Position numbers and translations under genes: made by a program. From the NCBI RefSeq assembly GCF_001509795.1, contig NZ_LLZN01000057.1, positions 25,475-89,474 on the forward strand: a stretch of DNA of 64,000 bases. Reading direction: 5' to 3'. Numbering within the stretch: the first letter of the stretch is position 1; every line of letters begins with the position of its first letter. This DNA comes from Streptomyces sp. NRRL WC-3605. GTDB lineage: Bacteria > Actinomycetota > Actinomycetes > Streptomycetales > Streptomycetaceae. The notes under the pieces are model-generated. The model was not told where the DNA came from and searched no databases. It was given only the letters and a program-made list of their open reading frames with translations. Of this stretch, positions 25,860 through 33,487 are shown piece after piece.

Positions 25860-26843
25860 ATGACCTGGCTGATCACCGGCGGCGCCGGTTACATCGGAGC
25901 ACACGTGGTACGGGCGATGACCCAGGCGGGCGAGCGTGCCGTGGTGTACGACGACCTGTCCACCGGCATCGCCGACCGGGTGCCCGACGGCGTCCCGCTG
26001 GTCGTCGGCTCCACCCTGGACCGCGACCGGGTCGCCCGCGCCCTCGCCGCCCACCGGATCTCCGGCGTGGTCCACCTGGCGGCGAAGAAGCAGGTCGGCG
26101 AGTCGGTCGACCGGCCGCTGCTGTACTACCGGGAGAACGTCGAGGGGCTGCGCGTCCTCCTGGAGGCGGTGACGGCCACGTCCCACGTGCGCTCCTTCGT
26201 CTTCTCGTCCTCGGCGGCCGTGTACGGCACCCCGGACGTCGACCTGGTGACCGAGGAGACGCCGTGCGCGCCGATCTCGCCGTACGGCGAGACCAAGCTG
26301 GCGGGCGAGTGGCTGGTCCGGGCGACCGGCCGGGCCACGGGCCTGTCCACGGCGTCGCTGCGCTACTTCAACGTGGCGGGCGCCGCCGCCCCGGAGCTCG
26401 CCGACACCGGTGTCTTCAACGTGGTCCCGATGGTCTTCGAGAAGCTGACGCAGGGCGCCGCGCCGCGCATCTTCGGCGACGACTACCCGACCCCGGACGG
26501 CACCTGCGTCCGCGACTACATCCATGTGGCCGACCTCGCCGAGGCCCATGTCGCCGCGGCCCGCGCCCTGCAGTCCTCGCCAGGTCACTCCCTCACCCTC
26601 AACGTCGGCCGGGGCGAGGGCGTGTCGGTGCGCGAGATGATCGACGTCATCAACGCCGTCACCGGCTACGACCACCCGCCGACGGTCACCCCGCGCCGCC
26701 CCGGCGACCCGGCCCGCGTGGTCGCGTCCGCCGATCGCGTCGCCACCGAGCTGGGCTGGAAGGCGAAGTACGACGTCCTGGACATGATCACGTCGGCCTG
26801 GGCCGGCTGGGTGCGCAGCCACCCCGAGGCGGCCCGGGACTGA
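25860..26843 (+). CDS. galE: UDP-glucose 4-epimerase family protein (GalE-like)
   Basis: 327 residues, short-chain dehydrogenase fold. NAD-binding GGAGYIG (7-13), active-site Ser in SSSAAVYG (116-118) and the YxxxK pair Tyr142/Lys146 (PYGETK) are intact, with RYFNVAGA as in GalE. It interconverts UDP-sugars, probably UDP-Glc/UDP-Gal or the N-acetyl forms, supplying a donor for the neighbouring glycosyltransferases; specificity is inferred from context only. Its stop lies in a short tandem duplication, and it converges on the TetR gene. Confidence 0.9.
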   Translation: MTWLITGGAGYIGAHVVRAMTQAGERAVVYDDLSTGIADRVPDGVPLVVGSTLDRDRVARALAAHRISGVVHLAAKKQVGESVDRPLLYYRENVEGLRVLLEAVTATSHVRSFVFSSSAAVYGTPDVDLVTEETPCAPISPYGETKLAGEWLVRATGRATGLSTASLRYFNVAGAAAPELADTGVFNVVPMVFEKLTQGAAPRIFGDDYPTPDGTCVRDYIHVADLAEAHVAAARALQSSPGHSLTLNVGRGEGVSVREMIDVINAVTGYDHPPTVTPRRPGDPARVVASADRVATELGWKAKYDVLDMITSAWAGWVRSHPEAARD

Positions 26844-26858
26844 GCGCCCGGGACTGAG
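26831..26858. repeat. 14-bp tandem duplication spanning the galE stop codon
   Basis: GCCCGGGACTGAGC occurs twice head to tail (26831-26844 and 26845-26858). The first copy contains the galE stop TGA, so a second in-register stop lies 14 bases further. It looks like a recent slippage duplication at the 3' end. Confidence 0.85.
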
Positions 26859-26860
26859 CG

Positions 26861-26882
26861 CGCGGGCCCGCGTGCGGGCCCG
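26861..26882. terminator. Probable bidirectional terminator between galE and tetR
   Basis: The self-complementary decamer GCGGGCCCGC occurs twice, 2 bases apart, giving a GC-only stem of about 9 pairs with a minimal loop. It lies between convergent stops (galE + and tetR -). Confidence 0.6.
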
Positions 26883-26903
26883 CGTGCGGACCGCCGGGCG
26901 CGG

Positions 26904-27530
26904 TCAGAGGGCCTTGAGGGCCGCCGAGGTGGCGCGGGACAGGGCGTCGAGGTGGCCCTTGGGCAGCTTCGGGCTGCGGATGACGACCGAGCGCCAGTAC
27001 AGGGGACCGGAGATCAGATCGAGGGCCAGCTCCTCGTCGAGGCCGGACCGGACCTCCCCGCGCCGCTCGGCGGCCCGCACGATGGTGCTGGCGACGCTCG
27101 CCTGGCCGTCGCGCAGCGCCTTCTGCACGGCCTCGGCCATCTCCGGGCTGCGAGCGGCCTCGGCCTGCAGGTCGGGCAGGATCTGCGAGGCGAGGGGGTG
27201 CCGCAGGGCCCGGGCGGTCACCTCGTAGAGCATCCGCAGATCGCCCTCCAGGGTGCCGGTGTCCGGGACGGGCAGGCCCAGCACGGCGACCGCGGACACC
27301 ACGTCGAGCACCAGGTGCAGCTTGGAACGCCAGCGCCGGTACACAGCCGTCTTGCCGACGCCCGCGCGGCGCGCGATGCCCTCGATCGACATGCGCGCGT
27401 AGCCGACGGCCGCCAGTTCCTCGAAGACGGCCGCCCGGATCGCCTCGGTCACGTCCTCCCGGAGCACGGCCGCCCCGGCGGGGGCCCGGCGGCGCGGCGG
27501 CGTCGAGGACTGATCGGCGTCGGTCGTCAT
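26904..27530 (-). CDS. TetR-family transcriptional regulator
   Basis: 208 residues. Helix-turn-helix at about 35-80: ELAAVGYARMSIEGIARRAGVGKTAVYRRWRSK is split by the usual turn (ARRAGVGKTAVYRRW), a clear TetR recognition helix. The C-terminal ligand domain (about 85-205) has the TetR_C pattern with no identifiable ligand. It is divergent from tagG, with two related 23-bp operator-like sequences between them, so it probably represses itself and the polymer exporter. Start ATG at 27530. Confidence 0.9.
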   Translation of the reverse strand: MTTDADQSSTPPRRRAPAGAAVLREDVTEAIRAAVFEELAAVGYARMSIEGIARRAGVGKTAVYRRWRSKLHLVLDVVSAVAVLGLPVPDTGTLEGDLRMLYEVTARALRHPLASQILPDLQAEAARSPEMAEAVQKALRDGQASVASTIVRAAERRGEVRSGLDEELALDLISGPLYWRSVVIRSPKLPKGHLDALSRATSAALKAL

Positions 27531-27618
27531 GCCGACAGCATAGGGCGTCGCGACGATACGGCACCGTCCCCACGCACGCGGCCACCGCGTGTTCGCCCGC
27601 GGGCCATCTTCCCGTCAC

Positions 27619-27641
27619 GACGGAACGGTTGCGTTCCGACG
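27619..27641. promoter_or_regulatory. TetR operator-like site 1
   Basis: 23 bp from GACGGAACGG to CCGACG, with a perfect inner inverted repeat CGGAACG-GTTG-CGTTCCG (27621-27638). It agrees with site 2 at 19 of 23 positions. It overlaps a candidate rightward -35 (TTGCGT, 27630-27635). Confidence 0.7.
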
Positions 27642-27658
27642 CCGACTCGTCCTACGCT
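27630..27658 (+). promoter_or_regulatory. Candidate promoter of tagGH
   Basis: TTGCGT (27630-27635), 17 bases, TACGCT (27653-27658). The -35 lies in operator site 1 and the -10 lies just before operator site 2, a typical repressor arrangement. The start codon of tagG is about 110 bases downstream. Confidence 0.45.
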
Positions 27659-27666
27659 CACGTTGC

Positions 27667-27689
27667 GACGAAACGGTCCCGTCCCGACG
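27667..27689. promoter_or_regulatory. TetR operator-like site 2
   Basis: Begins GACGAAACGG and ends CCCGACG, in the same orientation as site 1 with centres 48 bp apart. Inner arms CGAAACG and CGTCCCG are imperfectly inverted (two mismatches). Both sites together suggest cooperative binding by the TetR dimer. Confidence 0.65.
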
Positions 27690-27766
27690 TAAGAGAACGC
27701 GAAGAGAACGGTGAGAACCGCACCGGCCCTTCGCCCCCGCCCCCTCCTCCAGCGAAAGCAGCGGAT

Positions 27767-28687
27767 GTGACTCAGGCCCTGCACACACCGCCCCGGACGG
27801 CCGAGGCGCCGCCCGGGACCGACCTCGCGGCCCTGGCCGCCCGGCACGGGCTGTCCGTCAGCGGCGCCCGCCCCACGCTGCCGCAGTACGTCCGCCAGTT
27901 GTGGGCGCGGCGGCACTTCATCACGGCGTTCTCCACCGCCAAGCTCACCGCCCAGTACAGCCAGGCGAAGCTGGGCCAGGTCTGGCAGGTGCTGACGCCG
28001 CTGCTGAACGCGGCGGTGTACTACCTCATCTTCGGCAAGCTCATGGGCACCAGCCGGGGCGTGCCGGACTTCGTCCCGTTCCTGGTCACCGGCGTGTTCG
28101 TCTGGACGTTCACCCAGAGCTCGATCATGGCGGGCACCCGCGCGATCTCCGGGAACCTGGGCCTGGTGCGCGCCCTGCACTTCCCCCGGGCCGCGCTGCC
28201 GATCTCCTTCTGCCTCCAGCAGCTCCAGCAGCTGCTGTTCTCGATGGCGGCGCTGGTCGTGATCCTGCTGTGCTTCGGCGTCCCGGTCGCCGCCTCCTGG
28301 CTGCTGGCGCTCCCGGCGCTGGTGCTCCAGTTCGCCTTCAACGCGGGCGTCTCCCTCGTCGTGGCCCGGATGGGCGCCAGGACGCCGGACATCGCGCAGC
28401 TGATGCCGTTCCTGCTGCGGACGTGGATGTACGCGTCCGGCGTGATGTTCAGCATCAGCCACATCATGAGCAAGCACACGGACGCGCCCTCCTGGCTGAC
28501 CGCGGTCCTGCAGGCCAACCCGGCCGCCGTCTACATCGACCTGATGCGCTTCGCCCTGATCGACAGCTTCCACGGGAGCCAGCTCCCGCCGCACGTCTGG
28601 GCGCTCGCGGCCGGCTGGGCCCTGCTGGCCGGCGCCGGCGGTTTCATCTACTTCTGGAAGGCTGAGGAGACGTACGGCCGTGGCTGA
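27767..28687 (+). CDS. Teichoic-acid-type ABC exporter permease (TagG-like)
   Basis: 306 residues, ABC-2 membrane subunit. After a cytoplasmic N-terminus of about 60 residues come the coupling region (FITAFSTAKLTAQYSQAKLGQVWQVL, with QxxLGxxW typical of polysaccharide exporters) and about six spans. With the ATPase encoded next it flips an undecaprenol-linked polymer across the membrane. GTG at 27767 chosen; an upstream in-frame start at 27629 would place coding sequence over the operators. The gene overlaps tagH by 8 bases, so subunit synthesis is coupled. Confidence 0.85.
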   Translation: MTQALHTPPRTAEAPPGTDLAALAARHGLSVSGARPTLPQYVRQLWARRHFITAFSTAKLTAQYSQAKLGQVWQVLTPLLNAAVYYLIFGKLMGTSRGVPDFVPFLVTGVFVWTFTQSSIMAGTRAISGNLGLVRALHFPRAALPISFCLQQLQQLLFSMAALVVILLCFGVPVAASWLLALPALVLQFAFNAGVSLVVARMGARTPDIAQLMPFLLRTWMYASGVMFSISHIMSKHTDAPSWLTAVLQANPAAVYIDLMRFALIDSFHGSQLPPHVWALAAGWALLAGAGGFIYFWKAEETYGRG

Positions 28688-29513
28688 GCACACCGAGAAG
28701 GTCCCCACCGTCGTCGCCGACGGCGTCGACATCGTCTACCGCGTCAACGGCACGGGGGCGGGCCGGGGTTCGGCCACCGCCGCGCTCAACCGCATCCTGC
28801 GCCGCGGCAAGGCCGAGAAGGCGGCCGGCGTGCGCACGGTGCACGCCGTGCGGAACGTGTCCTTCGTCGCGTACCGGGGCGAGGCCATCGGCCTCATCGG
28901 CACCAACGGCTCCGGCAAGTCGACCCTGCTCAAGGCGGTCGCCGGTCTGCTGCCCGTGGAGAACGGCCGGATCTTCACCGACGGCCAGCCCTCCCTCCTC
29001 GGTGTGAACGCCGCCCTGATGAACGACCTGACGGGGGAGCGCAACGTCCACCTCGGCGGGCTGGCGATGGGCATGTCCCGCGAGCAGGTCAAGGCGCGCT
29101 ACCAGGAGATCGTCGACTTCTCGGGCATCAACGAGAAGGGGGACTTCATCACGCTGCCCATGCGCACGTACTCCTCGGGCATGGCGGCCCGGCTGCGGTT
29201 CTCCATCGCCGCCGCCAAGGACCACGACGTGCTGCTGATCGACGAGGCGCTGGCCACCGGCGACCGCTCCTTCCAGAAGCGCTCCGAGGCCCGCATCCGC
29301 GAACTGCGCAAGCACGCCGGCACGGTGTTCCTGGTCAGTCACAACAACAAGTCGATCCGCGACACCTGCGAGCGCGTGCTGTGGCTGGAGCGGGGCGAGC
29401 TGCGCATGGACGGGCCGACCGACGACGTGCTGAAGGAGTACGAGGCGTTCACCGGCGACAAGGCGGCCAAGCCGAAGCCGAAGCCCCGGACGGCGGCGCC
29501 CGTTCCCTCGTGA
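28680..29513 (+). CDS. Teichoic-acid-type ABC exporter ATPase (TagH-like)
   Basis: 277 residues. Walker A GTNGSGKST (74-82), the TagH-like signature YSSGMAARL (164-172; replaces LSGGQ), Walker B VLLIDEAL (Asp188/Glu189) and a switch histidine in VSHNNKS. GTG start inside the end of tagG. The C-terminal tail is a short Lys/Pro-rich stretch (KPKPKPR), without the long sensor domain of Bacillus TagH. It powers export by the preceding permease. Confidence 0.92.
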   Translation: MAEHTEKVPTVVADGVDIVYRVNGTGAGRGSATAALNRILRRGKAEKAAGVRTVHAVRNVSFVAYRGEAIGLIGTNGSGKSTLLKAVAGLLPVENGRIFTDGQPSLLGVNAALMNDLTGERNVHLGGLAMGMSREQVKARYQEIVDFSGINEKGDFITLPMRTYSSGMAARLRFSIAAAKDHDVLLIDEALATGDRSFQKRSEARIRELRKHAGTVFLVSHNNKSIRDTCERVLWLERGELRMDGPTDDVLKEYEAFTGDKAAKPKPKPRTAAPVPS

Positions 29514-29606
29514 GGCGCAGTACGGGCTCACCCTTTCGTCCTATAAGTGCCACTATGGCCGAGCAGGGTGCCCCACAGCGATGACGAAGGTGAAGGAGTC
29601 TTTACG

Positions 29607-31829
29607 ATGCCCGAGCTCAGCGTCGTCGTCCACGGGCCGAACACGCAGGACCGGCTGACCGGGCTGCTGGACTCCCTCGCCGGCCACCCCCACGGCGACG
29701 TGGAGGTGGTCGTCGCCGCCGTCGGCGCCTGGGCCGAGGAGACGGCCCGGCGCCACACCCCGGACCTGCTGGTGGTCCCGCTGCCGGAGGGGACCGGCGA
29801 CGCGGCTGCCCGCGCGGCGGGGGCGGCCCGCGCCTCGGGCCGCTGGCTGCACTTCGTGCACTCCGCCGACGGTCTGCCCGCGGGCGGCCCGCGCCTGGTC
29901 GCCGAACGCGTCGCGGAACTGCCGGACGACGTGGACGTCCTCCTCTTCGATCACGTCCGGTCCACCTGGGAGACCACCGGCCTGCCCTCCCCCGACGGCC
30001 GCGCGCTCGCCCGCGCGGGCCGCGCGCCCCGCCTCCTGGACGACGTCGCCCGCAGCGCGCTGCGCGTCACCCCGCTGCTCGGCAACCGCGCGCTGCGCGC
30101 CTCCTTCTGGCGGGCGCACGAGGAGCGGCTCACCGCCGGCGACGAGGCGTTCGCGGCGTACGCGGTCCTGCTGCTCGCCGGCCAGGTCGCCGCCTGCGAC
30201 CAGGTGGCGTACCTCCACCACGAACTGCGCCCCGAGAGCCTGCCCCCGGTCGCCCCCGAGGACCGCTACGCCCTCGTCGACCGGTACACGGCACTCCTGG
30301 ACCTCGCGCGTGAACGCGCCGCCGCCCGCCCCGGAGCGGCCGCCCGGGTGCCGTACTCCGTGCTGTACGACGTCATGGTCCGCACCTGTCTGCGGACCTT
30401 CGCCCGCACCGCCCTGCCGGACGCGGTGGCCCGGGAGTTCTTCCGGCGCGCCGCCGACGCGGCCGTGCGGTACCGGCCGCCCGAGTACCGCCGCCCCGCC
30501 GGGCCGGAGGGCATGCGCCGCGCCCTGCTGGAGGACAACGCGTACGGCGGGTACCGGGCGTTCCAGGCCGCCAACCGGGCCCGCCGCACCACCCGCACGG
30601 CCGTGCGCTCGACGCGGCGCCGGATCGTGGGCGCGCTCGGCGACCGGCGGTACCGGGCGGCCCTGTCCCGGCCGGTCGATCCGGGGCTCGCCGTGTTCGC
30701 CGCGTACTGGTACCGGGGCGTGGCCTGCAACCCGGCGGCGATCGCGGCCAAGCTGACCGAACTCGCCCCGCAGATCCACCCGGTGTGGGTGGTGACCCCG
30801 GAGAACGCGGCGCTGCTGCCCCCGCACACCGACCACGTCCTCCCCGGCACCCCCCGCTACCGCGAGGTGCTGGCGACCGCGAAGTACCTCGTCAACAACG
30901 TCAACTTCCCCAACGCCGTCGTGAAGCGCCCGGACGCCGTCCACCTCCAGACCCACCACGGCACCCCGCTCAAGCGCATGGGTGTGGACCAGATGGACTT
31001 CCCGGCCGCCGCCAAGGGGTTGGACTTCCCTGCCCTGCTGTCCCGGATCGACAAGTGGGACTTCAGCGTCTCGGCGAACAGCCACTCCACCCGGATGTGG
31101 GAGCGCGCCTACCCGTCCCGCTTCGTCTCCCTCGACCACGGCTATCCGCGCAACGACGTGTACTACCGCGCCACGGCCGCCGACATCCGGGCGATCCGCG
31201 CCCGTCTGGGCATCGCCCCGGAGCGCCGGGCGATCCTCTACGCCCCCACCCACCGCGACTACGAGGCCGGCTGGACCCCCCGCCTCGACCTCGCCACCCT
31301 CGCCGATCGGCTGGGCGAGGACACGGTCCTGCTGGTGCGCGGCCACTACTTCTACGACGGCACGCCCTCCCCGCTGACCGCCCTGCGCCGCACCGGCCGG
31401 ATCATCGACGTCTCCTCCTACGACCCGGTCGAGGACCTGGCCCTGGCGGCCGACGTCCTGGTCACGGACTACTCGTCGATCATGTTCGACTACGCCAACC
31501 TGGACCGCCCGATCGTCGTGTACGCCGACGACTGGGAGACGTACCGCTCCACCCGCGGGGTCTACTTCGACCTGATGGCCGAGCCGCCGGGCCAGGTGGC
31601 CCGCACCCAGGCGGAGCTGACCGAGATCCTCACCACCGAGGCCTGGCAGGACGAGGGCGCCGCGAAGGCACGGGCCGCGTTCCGCCGCCGCTTCTGCGAG
31701 TACGACGACGGGCACGCCGCCGAACGGGTCGTACGCCGGGTCTTCCTCGGTGAGAGCGAGGACGCCCTGCCACCGGTGGTCCCGCTGGAGGACCGCACGC
31801 CCGCGCCGAGCCCCCGGGAGGCCGTATGA
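29607..31829 (+). CDS. TagF-like polymerase with degenerate N-terminal GT2 domain
   Basis: 740 residues. The N-terminal about 220 residues align with the GT2 domain of the three fusions at 14411-21266 but the catalytic signature has decayed: FLDSDD is FVHSAD (84-88, both leading aspartates lost) and the VDD(C/R)SPD stretch has become VAAVGAWAEE. The TagF half is intact: HGTPLK (His451), LVRGH (His580), VTDYSSIMFDY. It is thus probably a working polyol-phosphate transferase with a structural pseudo-GT2. Start ATG at 29607 after AAGGAG; the frame is open upstream to 29547. It overlaps the next GT2 gene by ATGA. Confidence 0.86.
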   Translation: MPELSVVVHGPNTQDRLTGLLDSLAGHPHGDVEVVVAAVGAWAEETARRHTPDLLVVPLPEGTGDAAARAAGAARASGRWLHFVHSADGLPAGGPRLVAERVAELPDDVDVLLFDHVRSTWETTGLPSPDGRALARAGRAPRLLDDVARSALRVTPLLGNRALRASFWRAHEERLTAGDEAFAAYAVLLLAGQVAACDQVAYLHHELRPESLPPVAPEDRYALVDRYTALLDLARERAAARPGAAARVPYSVLYDVMVRTCLRTFARTALPDAVAREFFRRAADAAVRYRPPEYRRPAGPEGMRRALLEDNAYGGYRAFQAANRARRTTRTAVRSTRRRIVGALGDRRYRAALSRPVDPGLAVFAAYWYRGVACNPAAIAAKLTELAPQIHPVWVVTPENAALLPPHTDHVLPGTPRYREVLATAKYLVNNVNFPNAVVKRPDAVHLQTHHGTPLKRMGVDQMDFPAAAKGLDFPALLSRIDKWDFSVSANSHSTRMWERAYPSRFVSLDHGYPRNDVYYRATAADIRAIRARLGIAPERRAILYAPTHRDYEAGWTPRLDLATLADRLGEDTVLLVRGHYFYDGTPSPLTALRRTGRIIDVSSYDPVEDLALAADVLVTDYSSIMFDYANLDRPIVVYADDWETYRSTRGVYFDLMAEPPGQVARTQAELTEILTTEAWQDEGAAKARAAFRRRFCEYDDGHAAERVVRRVFLGESEDALPPVVPLEDRTPAPSPREAV

Positions 31830-33487
31830 CTCCGGACGTCACGGTGACGATCATCGTCTACAACGACGCCGATCGTCTCCCCCGGGCCGTGGAGTCGGTG
31901 CTCCGGCAGACCCACGGCAACATCGAGATCATCATCAGCGACGACCACTCGACCGACGGGACGCCGTTCGTCGCCCGGGAGTTCGCCGCCCGGGACCCCC
32001 GCGTCCGGCATCTGCGGCTGCCCGAGAACAGCGGCGGGTGCAGCGCCCCTCGCAACCGCGCCCTGGACGTCGCGACGGCCCCGTACGTGATGTTCCTGGA
32101 CAGCGACGACGAACTCACCGAGGACGCGGTCGAGCTGCTGCTCGCGGCCCACCGGGAACGGGAGATCGACTTCGCGATGGGCGCGGTCGTCCGGGTCCGC
32201 GAGGACAGCGGCCGCCGCACGCGGTGGATGCCGCACCTGGTCGCCGAGCGGCGCACGGTCCTCGGCATCGAGTCCGAGCCGCGGCTGCTCTTCGAGCACC
32301 TGTCGACGAGCAAGATGTACGCCCGGGCCTTCCTGGACCGGCACGACCTGCGGTTCCCCGAGGGCATCCACTACGAGGACCAGCTGTTCACCACGCAGGC
32401 GTACTGCCTCGCCAAGGAGTTCACGATCATCCCGGAGCCGGTGTACCGCTGGCACATCGCGCCCTTCGCGGCCGCCGACACCGCCTCCATCTCCAACCAG
32501 CGCGACCGGCTCGACAACGTCCGCGACCGGGTCGCCGTCCAGCGGCTCATCGACGACTTCCTCACCGAGAGCGGCCACGGGAGCCTGCGCGAGGACAAGG
32601 ACTACAAGTTCCTCAAGCACGACTTCCGGATGTACGCGGGCGACCTGCCCTACCGCGACGACCCCTGGCTGGCCTCGTTCGCCGACCTGACCATCCCCTA
32701 CCTCGACACCCTCTCCCCGGCGGCCTACGCCCGGCTGCCCCGGCCGGAGCGGGTGGTGCTCCAGCTGGTCCGCGAACGCCGCTTCCCCGAGGCCCGGCTG
32801 GCCGCGCGCGGCCTCGGCCACGGGGTGGCACCACGGCAGGTCACCCCGGACGCCGACGGCCGCGTCCACTGGGGCGGCACCGTCCCCACGGACGACCGGG
32901 CCCGCCGCGAGCTGGACGTCACCGACCTGGAGCTGGACACCCGTCCTTTCCGCAGCGCCCTGTTCCGGCACGAGATCACCGAGCTCACCCGGGGCCCCGG
33001 CGCCTCGGTCGACCTCGCCGTACGCACCTACGACCCCGGGCTGCGCCTGCCCGTCGGGCCGGTCCGGGCGAGCCTCGTCGTCGCTCCGGGCCGGCGCCGC
33101 CTGAAGGTGCCCTTCCGGCTCACCCCGGTGCGCCCCGGCGTCTTCGAGGGCCGGGTGCACCTGGACCTGACCTCGACGCCGATCCCCCGGCACGGCTTCG
33201 CGGGCGTACGCCACCCGCTGCTCCGCATCGAGCACCAGGGCCTCGCGCACTCCGCCGTGCTGCTGGCCCCCCTGTCCTTCCCCGTCCTCACCACCCGGAT
33301 CGGCCACCACTCCGGGACGGCCCCGCACCGGGTGACGATCGAGCCGGAGAACCGCGGCCCGGGGCGCCTGCAGATCCGCTGGCAGCCGGTCGGCGTGACG
33401 GCCCGGCTGGTGCGCCCGGTGGTGCGGCGCCTCGACCGGCCGAGGGTGCGCAGGGCGGCCCGGCTGGTGCGGACCGTGCTGCGCTAG
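31826..33487 (+). CDS. Family 2 glycosyltransferase with C-terminal extension
   Basis: 553 residues. GT-A domain (about 1-290) with VTIIVYNDA, SDDHSTDG, SGGCSAPRN and FLDSDDE intact; HYEDQLF likely carries the base. The C-terminal about 250 residues are beta-rich (GASVDLAVRTYDPGLRLPVGP), as in its paralogue at 24197. It starts in an ATGA overlap with the TagF-like gene, suggesting it decorates the polymer that enzyme makes. Its TAG stop overlaps the stop of the convergent membrane-protein gene. Confidence 0.87.
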   Translation: MTPDVTVTIIVYNDADRLPRAVESVLRQTHGNIEIIISDDHSTDGTPFVAREFAARDPRVRHLRLPENSGGCSAPRNRALDVATAPYVMFLDSDDELTEDAVELLLAAHREREIDFAMGAVVRVREDSGRRTRWMPHLVAERRTVLGIESEPRLLFEHLSTSKMYARAFLDRHDLRFPEGIHYEDQLFTTQAYCLAKEFTIIPEPVYRWHIAPFAAADTASISNQRDRLDNVRDRVAVQRLIDDFLTESGHGSLREDKDYKFLKHDFRMYAGDLPYRDDPWLASFADLTIPYLDTLSPAAYARLPRPERVVLQLVRERRFPEARLAARGLGHGVAPRQVTPDADGRVHWGGTVPTDDRARRELDVTDLELDTRPFRSALFRHEITELTRGPGASVDLAVRTYDPGLRLPVGPVRASLVVAPGRRRLKVPFRLTPVRPGVFEGRVHLDLTSTPIPRHGFAGVRHPLLRIEHQGLAHSAVLLAPLSFPVLTTRIGHHSGTAPHRVTIEPENRGPGRLQIRWQPVGVTARLVRPVVRRLDRPRVRRAARLVRTVLR

